From Sanguibacter antarcticus (GTDB lineage Bacteria > Actinomycetota > Actinomycetes > Actinomycetales > Cellulomonadaceae): a stretch of 64,000 bases of DNA. Made by a program: the position numbers and the translations under genes. The DNA is taken from positions 806,001-870,000 of the forward strand of contig NZ_PDJG01000001.1 in the NCBI RefSeq assembly GCF_002564005.1, written 5' to 3'. The notes beneath the pieces are model-generated. The model saw only the letters and a program-made list of their open reading frames with translations. It searched no databases and was not told the origin of the DNA. Below, piece by piece: positions 1 to 8,710 of the stretch; within the stretch, counting starts at the first letter, position 1, and each line of letters starts with the position of its first letter.

Positions 1-491
1 AGGAGCTTCTTCACCCGGTGCGAAGGGCCCTCGCTGACGAGCAGGACGCCCGCCCGGCCGAGGCCGCGGAACACGAGGTCTTGGGTCTTCGGGTCGACGG
101 CCACAGGTTCGTCGTCGAAGGACCAGCCACGGCGGACCGTGCCGAGCGCAGCGCGCGACGCGCCGGCCTGTCCTTCGATCTCGGCGTACTGGGCTCGCTC
201 GGCCCGGCGCGCGAGGACGAACATCGCTGCGAGGAGAGCGAACGGGACGCCGACGACGATGAGGTAGACGACCTGGCCCCACCAGAGCCCCAGCAGCACG
301 GCGACCGCCAGGACACCAGCAGCCGCAGCGAGCATCACCCACGGCGCCTTGCGGTCGCGCGCGTAGGTCATCTTGTACGCCTGGAAGATCTGGTGATACC
401 AGCGGATCTTCTTCGGCTTCTTCTGCTTGGGGGCGCCCTGGGCGCCCGGCGCGACGCCCGTAGGGGTCGCGTCAGTGTTCTTGCGGGCCAT
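1..491 (-). CDS. DUF4191 membrane protein (3' end outside window)
   Basis: The first 163 codons are present and the gene continues past the left edge. The ATG at 491 opens a basic, Lys/Pro-rich cytoplasmic head (residues 1-30, including KQKKPKKIRW), followed by two closely spaced hydrophobic segments at about 49-69 and 70-92, then a soluble part. This layout matches the actinobacterial DUF4191 family, whose function is unknown. It lies 69 bp downstream of lipA on the same strand, as Rv2219 follows lipA in M. tuberculosis, so it is probably the last member of a lipB-lipA-DUF4191 transcription unit. The family call is from recognised sequence and synteny; no biochemical role can be inferred. 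Confidence 0.85.
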   Translation of the reverse strand, partial: MARKNTDATPTGVAPGAQGAPKQKKPKKIRWYHQIFQAYKMTYARDRKAPWVMLAAAAGVLAVAVLLGLWWGQVVYLIVVGVPFALLAAMFVLARRAERAQYAEIEGQAGASRAALGTVRRGWSFDDEPVAVDPKTQDLVFRGLGRAGVLLVSEGPSHRVKKL

Positions 492-560
492 GATCCTCAG
501 TCTACGGGGGCTGGATACAGGGGATGGTGCCGGTCGCGTCCGACCGGGCCGCTCATGACC

Positions 561-1571
561 TCAGCGCGGAGACCGAGCGAGGATGGTCGACGCTTCCTGG
601 CGTGACGACTTCGGCTCGCCGAGGTGGGCGAGCGTCGCGGGGATCTCGAGACCGCGACGCTTCATCGCCTGGCCCCAGAGTCGTCCGGCGCGGTAGGACG
701 ACCGGACCAGCGGGCCGGACATCACACCGAGGAAGCCGATGCGCTCGGCTGCGTCCGAGAGGTACACGAACTCCTCCGGCTTGACCCATCGTGAGACGGG
801 GTGGTGTCGCACGGAGGGGCGCAGGTACTGCGTGATGGTGATGAGGTCGCACCCGGCGTCGTGCATGTCCTGGAGGGTCTCTTCCGCCTCCTCGACGGTC
901 TCGCCCATGCCGAGGATGATGTTCGACTTCGTGACGAAGCCGGCCTCGCGGGCCTGCGTGAGCACCGAGAGGGAGCGCTCGTAGCGGAACCCGGGGCGGA
1001 TCTCCTTGAAGATCCGGGGCACCGTCTCGAGGTTGTGCGCGAGCACCTCGGGCTGGGACGAGAAGACCTCTGAGAGCAGCTCAGGGATCGCGTTGAAGTC
1101 GGGGATGAGGAGCTCGACGCCGGTGCCAGGGTTGAGCGCGTGGATCTGGCGGACGGTCTCGGCGTAGAGCCATGCGCCACCGTCGGCGAGGTCGTCCCGG
1201 GCGACGCCGGTGATGGTCGAGTACTTCAGGCCCATGGCCTGGACGGACTCGGCCACGCGCCGAGGTTCGTCGGCGTCGAAGTCGTCGGGCTTGCCCGTGT
1301 CGATCTGGCAGAAGTCACAGCGACGGGTGCACTGGGAGCCACCGATGAGGAACGTCGCCTCACGGTCTTCCCAGCACTCGAAGATGTTGGGACAGCCTGC
1401 TTCTTCGCAGACGGTGTTCAGCCCTTCTTTGCGGACGAGGCTCTTGAGCTCGGTGTACTCGGGGCCCATCGTCGCGCGGGTCTTGATCCAGTCGGGCTTC
1501 TTCTCGATCGGGGTGGCGCTGTTGCGGGCCTCGACCCGCAGCATGCGTCGTCCTTCAGGTGCGATTGTCAC
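561..1571 (-). CDS. lipA: Lipoyl synthase (radical SAM)
   Basis: Lipoyl synthase inserts two sulfur atoms at C6 and C8 of octanoyl chains bound to lipoyl domains, using two 4Fe-4S clusters. Of 336 residues, the auxiliary-cluster cysteines are C55, C60 and C66 ([12 protein letters not shown]), and the radical-SAM motif CTRRCDFC gives C81, C85 and C88. The C-terminal RSSYRA segment supplies the conserved serine ligand. The GTG start at 1571 is preceded by GGGAGA at good spacing. It lies 31 bp downstream of lipB. Its likely substrates are encoded nearby: the two lipoyl domains of SucB (9.8-11.6 kb). Length and all motifs are typical of the family, so the assignment is firm. Confidence 0.98.
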   Translation of the reverse strand: MTIAPEGRRMLRVEARNSATPIEKKPDWIKTRATMGPEYTELKSLVRKEGLNTVCEEAGCPNIFECWEDREATFLIGGSQCTRRCDFCQIDTGKPDDFDADEPRRVAESVQAMGLKYSTITGVARDDLADGGAWLYAETVRQIHALNPGTGVELLIPDFNAIPELLSEVFSSQPEVLAHNLETVPRIFKEIRPGFRYERSLSVLTQAREAGFVTKSNIILGMGETVEEAEETLQDMHDAGCDLITITQYLRPSVRHHPVSRWVKPEEFVYLSDAAERIGFLGVMSGPLVRSSYRAGRLWGQAMKRRGLEIPATLAHLGEPKSSRQEASTILARSPR

Positions 1572-1602
1572 GCGCTGTCTCCCAGTTTCGGTTCGGATCA
1601 GC

Positions 1603-2295
1603 CTACGTCAGCGAGGTCGCAGTTCCAGTGCTGTCTGCGGTGATGAGACGTGACGTCTGTGACAGTGCAGGTAGACGCGCCGCGAGATGGTGGCGCAGCA
1701 ACGGTTCTGCGTCCAGCGGGCCGAACGGACGCCCGAGCTCGTCGCTGAGTGACGTGACGTCGGCGTCAGAGATCCCGCAGGGCACGATCGTGCCGAAGGC
1801 GCCGAGGTCGGGGTCGCAGTTGAGCGCCAGACCGTGCATGGTCACCCCGCGTGCCACGCGGACGCCGATGGCGCAGACCTTGCGCTCGAGCCTGCTCGGG
1901 GTCGCTGGGAACCAGACTCCGCTGCGCCCGTCCACGCGGACCGTGGCGAGGCCGAGGTCGGCGCACAGGTCGACGACCGCCTGCTCGAGCGCCCGCACGT
2001 ACTCGACGACGTCGATCGGCTCTGCGAGCCGGACGATCGGGTAGGCGACGAGCTGCCCGGGACCGTGCCAGGTGATCTTCCCGCCGCGGTCCACGTCGAT
2101 GACCGGGATGCCGTCGGCCGGGCGCTCGGCGATGCGGGTGCGGCGGCCTGCCGTGTAGACGGACGAGTGCTCGACGAGCAGGACGGTGTCAGGACGGGTC
2201 CCGTCCGCCACCTCGCCGTGGATCTCCCGCTGGAGCGCCCACGTGGTCTCGTAGTCGGCGAGGGACTCCCCGAGGCCGAGTGACAGGATCTCCAT
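1603..2295 (-). CDS. lipB: Lipoyl(octanoyl) transferase
   Basis: LipB moves octanoyl groups from octanoyl-ACP to the lysine of lipoyl domains through a thioester on cysteine, the step before LipA. The 230-residue protein has the signature [17 protein letters not shown] at about 70-86, the catalytic lysine at K139 ([10 protein letters not shown]) and the catalytic cysteine at C173 (IVPCGIS). The C-terminal tail of roughly 25 residues beyond the fold is variable. It starts 9 bp after the marR stop, so read-through from marR is possible, and it is followed by lipA. With lipA it forms the endogenous lipoate pathway; no lplA-type salvage ligase is in the window. Confidence 0.97.
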   Translation of the reverse strand: MEILSLGLGESLADYETTWALQREIHGEVADGTRPDTVLLVEHSSVYTAGRRTRIAERPADGIPVIDVDRGGKITWHGPGQLVAYPIVRLAEPIDVVEYVRALEQAVVDLCADLGLATVRVDGRSGVWFPATPSRLERKVCAIGVRVARGVTMHGLALNCDPDLGAFGTIVPCGISDADVTSLSDELGRPFGPLDAEPLLRHHLAARLPALSQTSRLITADSTGTATSLT

Positions 2296-2304
2296 GGCTT
2301 CAGG

Positions 2305-2751
2305 CTAGCTCGTGGACGGCTCGATCTCTCCGGCAGAGGCGTGGACCATGGCCACCAGCAGCGTGCGGAGGCGGGTGACGTCCTCGGGGGCGAGGCCTTT
2401 GGTCGCGATCTCCTCGCCCGTCTGGGGGTCGGCGGCCTCGAGGGCCACGGTGCGTCCTGTGCCCGTGAGGTGGACCACGTGGCGGCGTGCGTCGCTCGGG
2501 CTCGCGGTCCGGGTCACGTAGCCGTGCCGCTCCAGCCGGCCGACGATCCGGCTCATCGTCTGTTCTGTCACGCCCGAGGCGTTCGCGAGCTCTCGCTGGG
2601 AGTGGTCGGAGCCGAGCAGGGCGAGCAGCACAGGCAGGCTCGCGTGGTTGAGGTCCCACGCTCCGAGGTGGGTGTTCCACTGGCGCTCGAGGTCTCGTGA
2701 CACGTGGGAGAGGAGCCGACCGGTCGCCCACGACGCTGGATCGTCGTCCAT
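2305..2751 (-). CDS. MarR-family transcriptional regulator
   Basis: A 148-residue winged-helix regulator. The central part (HSQRELANASGVTEQTMSR, then GRLERHGYVTR and the wing SPSDARRHVVHLT) is a classic MarR DNA-binding domain, flanked by helices for dimerisation. I take the ATG at 2751, which has GGAGG just upstream; an in-frame start at 2802 would reach into the divergent MMPL gene. It is divergent from the MMPL exporter, and the start codon of that exporter sits in a perfect 18-bp palindrome (2803-2820), the expected operator. The ligand is unknown; toxic lipophilic compounds are typical for MarR-MMPL pairs. Confidence 0.9.
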   Translation of the reverse strand: MDDDPASWATGRLLSHVSRDLERQWNTHLGAWDLNHASLPVLLALLGSDHSQRELANASGVTEQTMSRIVGRLERHGYVTRTASPSDARRHVVHLTGTGRTVALEAADPQTGEEIATKGLAPEDVTRLRTLLVAMVHASAGEIEPSTS

Positions 2752-2802
2752 CTGTCCTCCGTCCATCATTCGTGTTGCGTGCAGGCCGAGCCTCGTCAAC
2801 AA

Positions 2803-2820
2803 TACTCAGCATGCTGAGTA
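2803..2820. promoter_or_regulatory. Perfect 18-bp palindrome, probable MarR operator
   Basis: The sequence TACTCAGCATGCTGAGTA is its own reverse complement. Its central ATG (2811-2813) is the start codon of the MMPL exporter, which has no Shine-Dalgarno sequence upstream, so a bound regulator would cover both the transcript start and the initiation codon. MarR operators are palindromes of this size. It is 51 bp from the marR start codon, so marR could be autoregulated. Binding by this MarR protein is inferred. Confidence 0.75.
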
Positions 2821-5063
2821 AAAAGAGTGGCGGCGTCCTGCGCGGCTTGATCATAGTGGCGGTCCTCGCGATCTGGTTGGGCATCGGCGGCGTCGGTGGT
2901 CAGGCTCAGGGAAAGCTGAGCTCCGTCCAGACGAACGATGCCGCGGCGTCCCTGCCGACGAGCGCAGAGTCGACCCAGGTAGGGGCGGTCTCGAGCGACT
3001 TCGTCGATACGGAGAGCCTGCCCGCGCTCGTCGTGCTCGAGACTCAGGACGGTCAGCCGCTGACCGCCGACCAGCTCGCGGCAGCTGACGCGATCGCTCA
3101 AGACATCCCTGGGCTCGCCATCCCCGGCGCCGGGCCGAGCGACCCGCAGACCCTGGCCGACGTGCTCACGTCGCCACCCGTCGTCATCCCGTCCGAGGAC
3201 GGTCTCGCCGCGCTCGTGACCGTCTCCTTCGACGCAGCACGTGCAGGTGACCTGCTCGAGGACGGCGAGTCGCTCACCCCGACCGTCGTCGAGGCCGTGC
3301 GCGACGGTGTCGCCGAGCAGCTCGACGCCGCAGGCCTCGACGTGTGGGTCACCGGACCTGCCGGATTCATCGCTGACCTCGTCGTCGCGTTCGGCGGCAT
3401 CGACACTGTGCTCCTGCTCGTCGCGCTCGTCGCTGTCCTCCTCATCCTCGCTGTCGTCTACCGCTCGCCGATCCTGCCGTTCATCGTCATCATCACAGCG
3501 GTCTTCGCCCTGTCGCTCGCAGGCCTTCTCGTCTACTACCTCGCGGACGCAGGCGTGCTCGTCCTCAACGGCCAGGCTCAAGGCATCCTCTCGATCCTCG
3601 TCGTCGGAGCCGCTGTCGACTACTCCTTGCTCGTCGTCGCGCGCTACCGCGAAGAGCTCAAGCACGTCCTGAGCCCGTCGACCGCTATGCGCCGAGCGCT
3701 GCGTGCCTGCTTCGAGCCGATCCTCGCGAGCGCGGGGACCGTCATCGCCGGGCTCCTGTGCCTCCTCCTCTCGGACCTGGCATCGAACCGCAGCCTGGGC
3801 CCGGTCGCGGCCATCGGCATCGCGTCCGCATTCCTCGCTGCGCTCACGTTCCTGCCGGCGCTCCTCCTCGTCGGGGGCAAGCGCTCCCGCGGCGTCTTCT
3901 GGCCCATCAAGCCCACGTTCGTCGACGGAGCCGCAGACGGCGCGGCCGACACGTCCGCCACCGTGGCGACCACGGGGCTGTGGGCGCGGGTCGCGGGCTT
4001 CGTCGCTCGGCACGACCGGCCGGTGTGGATCATCACCGCACTCGTCCTGGCCGCTGCCGCGGCCTTCGTCCCCACGCTCGATGCGAGCGGGACGGGTGAC
4101 GGGGACGTGTTCCTCACCCAGGTCGACTCCGTCGACGGCGAGGAGGTGCTGGTCGAGCACTTCCCTGGAGCGAGCATCCAGCCCACCATCATCATCGCCC
4201 CCGAGGCGCAGGCCGACGAGGTTCTCGCGGCAGCCGAAGGCGTCGAGGGCGTCGAGAGCGCCGCACTCGTCGCCGAGTCCACCAGCGACGGCCGCCCGGG
4301 CGCGACAGACGCCGGACCGCCGGTCGTCGTCGACGGTTCCGTCCGGATCGACGTCGTCACGACAGACCCCGCCGACACCCAGGGGGCCGTCGCGACCGTC
4401 ACGAACCTGCGCGAGGCCGTCCATGCCACGTCGTCCGAGGCGATCGTCGGAGGCGCAGCCGCCGAACGGCTCGACACGCAGGCCGCAGGTACCCGGGACC
4501 TCCAGGTCATCGTCCCCGTGGTGCTCGTGGTCGTCCTCCTCATCCTCATGCTCCTGCTGAGGTCCGTCCTGGCCGCGGTCCTCCTCATGGCCGCGAACGT
4601 CCTGTCGTTCGGAGCGGCGCTCGGCGTCTCGGCGCTGCTGTTCAACCACGTCTTCGGGTTCCCCGGCGCAGACCCGACCGTGCCGCTGTACGCGTTCTGC
4701 TTCCTCGTCGCGCTCGGGGTGGACTACACGATCTTCCTCATGACCCGGGTCCGGGAGGAGACCGTGAAGCACGGGACACGCCTCGGCGTGACTCGGGGAC
4801 TCACCGTCACGGGCTCGGTCATCACCTCTGCCGGGATCGTCCTGGCCGCGACGTTCGCCGCGCTCGGCATCATCCCGCTGCTCTTCCTCGCGCAGCTCGC
4901 GTTCATCGTGTCCTTCGGGGTGCTGCTCGACACGATCGTCGTCCGGTCGCTCCTCGTCCCGGCGCTCGTCCACGACCTCGGTCCGGTGGTGTGGTGGCCG
5001 TCCAAGCTGGCGCGCGAAGACGCTCCAGGCGCTGAGCCTGCCGTGGCGGTTAGTGTGGACTGA
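2811..5063 (+). CDS. MMPL/RND-family membrane exporter
   Basis: A 750-residue transporter of the MMPL (mycobacterial membrane protein large) branch of RND pumps. One membrane helix near the N-terminus (about 10-30) precedes an extracytoplasmic domain, a bundle of five to six helices beginning about residue 190, a cytoplasmic loop, then a second copy of the same order (helix, extracytoplasmic domain, helix bundle) to the C-terminus. Acidic residues in membrane-region sequences AVDYSLLVVARYREE and GVDYTIFLMTRVREE match proton-relay segments of the family. The ATG at 2811 lies inside the MarR palindrome and has no ribosome site, so translation is probably leaderless. The stop overlaps the ATG of the next gene. 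The substrate cannot be read from sequence. Confidence 0.93.
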   Translation: MLSKKSGGVLRGLIIVAVLAIWLGIGGVGGQAQGKLSSVQTNDAAASLPTSAESTQVGAVSSDFVDTESLPALVVLETQDGQPLTADQLAAADAIAQDIPGLAIPGAGPSDPQTLADVLTSPPVVIPSEDGLAALVTVSFDAARAGDLLEDGESLTPTVVEAVRDGVAEQLDAAGLDVWVTGPAGFIADLVVAFGGIDTVLLLVALVAVLLILAVVYRSPILPFIVIITAVFALSLAGLLVYYLADAGVLVLNGQAQGILSILVVGAAVDYSLLVVARYREELKHVLSPSTAMRRALRACFEPILASAGTVIAGLLCLLLSDLASNRSLGPVAAIGIASAFLAALTFLPALLLVGGKRSRGVFWPIKPTFVDGAADGAADTSATVATTGLWARVAGFVARHDRPVWIITALVLAAAAAFVPTLDASGTGDGDVFLTQVDSVDGEEVLVEHFPGASIQPTIIIAPEAQADEVLAAAEGVEGVESAALVAESTSDGRPGATDAGPPVVVDGSVRIDVVTTDPADTQGAVATVTNLREAVHATSSEAIVGGAAAERLDTQAAGTRDLQVIVPVVLVVVLLILMLLLRSVLAAVLLMAANVLSFGAALGVSALLFNHVFGFPGADPTVPLYAFCFLVALGVDYTIFLMTRVREETVKHGTRLGVTRGLTVTGSVITSAGIVLAATFAALGIIPLLFLAQLAFIVSFGVLLDTIVVRSLLVPALVHDLGPVVWWPSKLAREDAPGAEPAVAVSVD

Positions 5064-6157
5064 TGACACAGCCCCGCACTCCCGACCCTGCCGGTTCCTC
5101 GACCTCTGGGGACGATCGCCCCGTCGGCTCTGGGCTCCGCGTGGGCCTGGTCGGGTACGGCGGGTCGGGCCGAGGGATCCACGCCCGTCTCGTTCGCGAG
5201 GCGGGCGGGCGAGTGACCGACATCGTGGTGCGCTCGCCCGAGCGCGTCGCCCAGGCCGAAAAGGACTGGCCGGATGCTGTCGTCCACGAGGATCTGGGCT
5301 CGCTCGTGGCTGCCCGGGACCGCTACGACCTCATGGTCGTCGCGAGCCCGTCGCCCCTCCACGAAGACCACGTCGGACAAGCCCTCGTCGCCGGGATCCC
5401 GGTGCTCGTCGACAAGCCAGCGGCGCTCGACGCGGACAGCGGACAGGCTCTGGTGGACCTTGCCGCGAGCACCGGGACCCCGTACACGGTGTTCCAGAAC
5501 CGACGGTGGGACCCGGAGCAGCTGACGCTCCGCGCAGTCCTGCGCGCCGGTGATCTCGGGACGGTGCACCGCTTCGAGCGCAGGTGGGAGCGGTGGCGCC
5601 CGGTGCCGCAGGACCGGTGGAAGGAGAACGACCCGGTGGGTGGCGGTCTGCTGCTCGATCTCGGGACGCACCTCGTCGACTCGGCCACGCAGCTCTTCGG
5701 TCCTGTCGAGTCCGTGTACGCCGAGCTCCGTTCGCTCACCACCCCCGCAGAGGACGACGTCTTCCTGTCGCTGTTCCACGCGCCGCAGAGCCCGGGAGGG
5801 CTAGGCGTCATCAGTCATCTCTCAGCAGGAGCGGTGGTGGGTGCGCCGGGGCCGCGGACCCGCGTGCTGGGCAGCCGAGGCGCCTACGTCGTGACGACGT
5901 TCGAAGCAGAGTCGTCCCCGTTCGGCGAGATGGACACCGATGCTCCCGAGGGGGCTGAGGGATGGTTGGCGCACGGCAGCGAACGCACCCCGGTACCGAG
6001 CGCGCCCGGAGGGCACGGTGACTTCTACCCGGCCGTCGAACGGTGGCTCCACGAGTCGGGGCCTGTGCCGGTCGACCCCGCGGACACCGTCGCCACCGCC
6101 CGCGTGCTCGACGCGGCCCGGCGCAGCGCAGCCACGGGGGAGCGCGTGCAGCTCTGA
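5063..6157 (+). CDS. Gfo/Idh/MocA-family NAD(P)-dependent oxidoreductase
   Basis: A 364-residue sugar- or cyclitol-type dehydrogenase. After a 25-residue hydrophilic lead, the Rossmann motif GLVGYGGSGRG covers 28-38. The catalytic region VLVDKP (D117-K118-P119) has Asp in place of the usual Glu of the EKP motif but keeps the lysine. The conserved GGGLLLDLGTHLVD at 193-206 provides the second active-site part with H203. Its ATG overlaps the stop of the MMPL gene (TGATG), so the two are cotranscribed and translationally linked. That places it under the MarR operator, though how a dehydrogenase relates to export is not evident. Substrate unknown. Confidence 0.92.
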   Translation: MTQPRTPDPAGSSTSGDDRPVGSGLRVGLVGYGGSGRGIHARLVREAGGRVTDIVVRSPERVAQAEKDWPDAVVHEDLGSLVAARDRYDLMVVASPSPLHEDHVGQALVAGIPVLVDKPAALDADSGQALVDLAASTGTPYTVFQNRRWDPEQLTLRAVLRAGDLGTVHRFERRWERWRPVPQDRWKENDPVGGGLLLDLGTHLVDSATQLFGPVESVYAELRSLTTPAEDDVFLSLFHAPQSPGGLGVISHLSAGAVVGAPGPRTRVLGSRGAYVVTTFEAESSPFGEMDTDAPEGAEGWLAHGSERTPVPSAPGGHGDFYPAVERWLHESGPVPVDPADTVATARVLDAARRSAATGERVQL

Positions 6158-6205
6158 CGCTGTGGAAAACGCCCGGTGACGTCCGCGGTGCTGTGAGATG
6201 GACAC

Positions 6206-7588
6206 ATGCAGACCCTGCTCACCGATCCGCGACGTGCTGCGCTCGTGCGCGCCGGCTACGCGGTCGACGACGCTCTGACCGGGGCCACCACCCCTGTCGT
6301 CGTCAGAGGCGAGCAGCGGTCGTCGCTCACCGTCGTCCCGCTCGCGGACGACGCGGCCCGCGCGCGCTGCTCCGCACACCTGGCACGGTGGCGCACGGTC
6401 GACGACCCAGGGGTCCAACCGCTCGACGACGCGGTCGACCTCGTTGACGCGGTCGCGCTCCTGCGTCCTGTCGCCGCTGTGACGCTCGCCGAGCTCGTGT
6501 CGCAGCAAGGACGGCTCTCCGCAGGCCAGGCGAGCACCCTGCTCGTGGTGCTGGGCAGGGCGCTCGCGCGACTGCATGCCGATGGGGTCGTCTACGGGCC
6601 GATGAGCGTGGACGACGTGGTCCTCGTCGACGGACAGCCGCGACTTGTCGTCCCGTCTCCGCAGCCCCGGGCCGCACACACGTTGCCCGCATCGCCCGCC
6701 GAGGACGCCTACCACCTGGCAGCACTTGCCGACTCCGTGATCGTCGACGCCTACGGCCCCGGAGCGTCGGCTCGTCCCGCGGCAGCGCTGCGTGCTCTGA
6801 AGAGGACGATCACCAGCGCCCTCGGTGACGCGCAGTCCCGACCTGGCGTCGGCACCCTTGCCTCGCTCAGCCACGACATCGCAGCATGTCAGCCGCTCGT
6901 GGTCGTCAGCCCGCCCTCCGACGGTGCCCGCGACGAGCTGCACGCCGAACACCCCCGTGGACGCCGGTCGCACGTGCGCGCCCGGTATCTCGCCGGGGGA
7001 GCGGTCCTCGCTGTCGTGGCCACGATGGCTGGTGCGTGGTGGATGGGCGTCGGTCGGCCTCTGGACGAACGAGAACCGCTCGTGGCGTCGCGCACCGAAG
7101 CAGTGGACTCCGCTGCTGAGGATGCCGCCGTGAGAGACGTCCCACCGGCCGACGATCCCACGCCCGACAGCTCGGCGGACGACCCTGCAGAGGCGGCCGC
7201 GACGTTGACCGAAGGTCGGTTCGACCTCATCGCCCGTCTGACGGCCGCCGACCCAGACATCGATGCTCGTGCGTGGACAGACATCACGGCGCCGGGTTCG
7301 CCTGCGCAGGCTCAGGCTCTCGATCTCGTCGGCGAGCTCGTCGCGGCCGGATCGTCCCTCACCGGCTTGTCGGCGACGGTGAGCTCCGCGGAGCTGCTCG
7401 AGAGCGACGGTGCGAGCGCCCGCGTCCAGATCGTCTATACGACGAGCGAGTACGCGGTGCGACGGGCAGGCCTGCGGTCCGTGGTGCCTGCGAGCGGACC
7501 GCAGGGTGCGGTGCTCCTCCTCGTCCTGACCGACGACGGGTGGCGTGTCTCTGCAGTGACCGAGGACGAGCCTGAGGCGCTCGCCTAG
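6206..7588 (+). CDS. Membrane-anchored pseudokinase-like protein
   Basis: 460 residues in three parts. Residues 1-235 resemble a degraded protein-kinase fold: the stretch LARLHADGVVYGPMSVDD (about 121-138) aligns with a catalytic loop, but the HRD aspartate position is within YGP, and no DFG or lysine-bearing VAIK motif is visible. PAEDAYHLAALADSVIV (164-180) resembles the following kinase helix. A single membrane helix lies at about 261-281 after a basic stretch (RGRRSHVRAR). Residues 285-460 form an acidic, presumably extracytoplasmic domain. Catalysis is therefore unlikely and a binding or scaffold role more plausible. Its TAG stop lies in the target duplication of the insertion sequence, so the coding region was not disrupted. 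The fold call is inference. Confidence 0.7.
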   Translation: MQTLLTDPRRAALVRAGYAVDDALTGATTPVVVRGEQRSSLTVVPLADDAARARCSAHLARWRTVDDPGVQPLDDAVDLVDAVALLRPVAAVTLAELVSQQGRLSAGQASTLLVVLGRALARLHADGVVYGPMSVDDVVLVDGQPRLVVPSPQPRAAHTLPASPAEDAYHLAALADSVIVDAYGPGASARPAAALRALKRTITSALGDAQSRPGVGTLASLSHDIAACQPLVVVSPPSDGARDELHAEHPRGRRSHVRARYLAGGAVLAVVATMAGAWWMGVGRPLDEREPLVASRTEAVDSAAEDAAVRDVPPADDPTPDSSADDPAEAAATLTEGRFDLIARLTAADPDIDARAWTDITAPGSPAQAQALDLVGELVAAGSSLTGLSATVSSAELLESDGASARVQIVYTTSEYAVRRAGLRSVVPASGPQGAVLLLVLTDDGWRVSAVTEDEPEALA

Positions 7589-7589
7589 T
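7584..7589. repeat. Target site duplication, left copy (CCTAGT)
   Basis: CCTAGT directly precedes the left inverted repeat of the insertion sequence and recurs exactly at 8711-8716. It matches the NCTAGN target known for IS481 itself. It contains the stop codon of the upstream pseudokinase gene and, on the other strand, the stop codon of the transposase. Confidence 0.95.
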
Positions 7590-8592
7590 TGTTCTGTGTC
7601 ATGACGTTGGTGACACGTGCTGGCATGCGTGAGGCTGGGGGTCGGTCACCGATTGCAGTATGGGGTCGATGGTAGTTGTAGTGGATGTTCCAGACGGTGA
7701 TCGCGTTGGCCCGCTGTGTCTCTGAGGTCCATTCGGTGGCGTAGAGGAGCTCTTCGGCGAGCGTGCGGTTGTAACGTTCGACCTTGCCGTTGTGCTTGGG
7801 CGTGTGGGGGCGGATGCGCTGGTGGCGGGCGGCGGTGCCCGCGATGGTGCGGTGGAAGTCGCGGGCGCGGTAGTTCGACCCGTTGTCGGTCACGACGCGG
7901 GTGAACCGGGTGATTCCGTGGGCGGTGAAGAACGCCCTCGCGCGGGCCCAGAACGCGATCGTGGTGACTGCTTTCTCGTCGGGCAGGGCCTCGGTGTAGG
8001 CCAGGCGGGAGAACCCGTCGACGGCCGAGTGCAGGTAGACGTATCCGGCTCTGGCGCCCCTGGTCTTGGCCCGGTCAACGGCCTTGGCTGCCTCGGATCC
8101 GCGGCCGTGAGCCCGCCAGCCGCCACCGTCGGGGATCCGCCCGACCTTCTTGACGTCCAGGTGGACCATGTGGCCGGGATACCTGGCCACGATCTTCTTG
8201 ATGACTCGGTTGCTCGCGCCGGTGGGGTCGATGTCCCGGCGCCGGGAGATCCCCAACCGGCGCAACCAGCGGGCGACGGTCACGGGCGCGATCTGATGAC
8301 CCTCACGGACCAGCTCGAGATGAATCTGTCGGGCCGTCCACTTGTGGGTGCGGCGCAGTTCCTCGATCCGTACGACCACCTCGGGCGGGGTCTGGGTCGG
8401 GGACGAGTGCGGGGCGCTGGACCGGTCGACCAGACCGACCTCCCCGACGGCTTCGTAGCGGCGCAACCACTTCGTCACCGTCTGGCGGGCGACGCCCGCC
8501 TCGGCCGCGACGTGAGCGATCGGACGGTACTCGCAGCGCTGCACCAGGCGCAGTCTTCCGGCTGGGGTCAACGGGGCATTAGCGTGGGTCAT
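7585..8592 (-). CDS. IS481-family DDE transposase
   Basis: 335 residues from the ATG at 8592; an in-frame TTG at 8643 would add 17. An N-terminal helix-turn-helix part (VAAEAGVARQTVTKWLRRYE) and a second HTH (LVREGHQIAPVTVARWLRRLG) precede the rve integrase core. The catalytic triad reads D in MVHLDVKKVG, D in RVVTDNGSNY and E in HNGKVERYNRTLAEE. The gene is intact. Its last sense codon and TAG stop (7585-7590) lie largely in the duplicated target CCTAGT, outside the element proper, so the stop is supplied by the insertion site. No strong ribosome site precedes the ATG. Confidence 0.95.
   Translation of the reverse strand: MTHANAPLTPAGRLRLVQRCEYRPIAHVAAEAGVARQTVTKWLRRYEAVGEVGLVDRSSAPHSSPTQTPPEVVVRIEELRRTHKWTARQIHLELVREGHQIAPVTVARWLRRLGISRRRDIDPTGASNRVIKKIVARYPGHMVHLDVKKVGRIPDGGGWRAHGRGSEAAKAVDRAKTRGARAGYVYLHSAVDGFSRLAYTEALPDEKAVTTIAFWARARAFFTAHGITRFTRVVTDNGSNYRARDFHRTIAGTAARHQRIRPHTPKHNGKVERYNRTLAEELLYATEWTSETQRANAITVWNIHYNYHRPHTAIGDRPPASRMPARVTNVMTQNN
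7590..7615. repeat. IS481-family left inverted repeat
   Basis: Twenty-six bases starting TGTTCTGTGTCATGACG. They match the complement of 8685-8710 except at positions 5 and 8. The last codons of the transposase lie within this repeat. Confidence 0.95.
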
Positions 8593-8684
8593 GAGGGGTA
8601 GGTCCTTCAAGCAGGCGGATGTAGGAGTACTTCCATCCTGCAAGACCGGGACCTACCCCTTCCTCACGCCCACACTCCCCGGCA

Positions 8685-8710
8685 TGTCACCAACGTCATG
8701 ACCCACAACA
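8685..8710. repeat. IS481-family right inverted repeat
   Basis: Read on the minus strand this end starts TGTTGTGGGTCATGACG and pairs with 7590-7615 at 24 of 26 positions. It lies about 93 bp upstream of the transposase ATG and would carry or flank its promoter. Confidence 0.95.

Larger units (their letters stand above)
7590..8710 (-). mobile_element. Complete IS481-family insertion sequence, 1121 bp
   Basis: The element is bounded by 26-bp terminal inverted repeats matching at 24 positions and by identical 6-bp direct repeats CCTAGT. It carries one transposase gene reading right to left and no passenger gene. An exact target duplication and intact open reading frame suggest a fairly recent insertion. 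It sits between a pseudokinase gene and a conserved epimerase-like gene without breaking either. Confidence 0.96.

Noticed and set aside
2796..5069. Long minus-strand open frame (757 codons) opposite the MMPL exporter
   Set aside because: Its translation is Asp/Glu/Arg-rich with no domain and mirrors codon bias of the plus-strand gene. Such shadows are normal in high-GC DNA.
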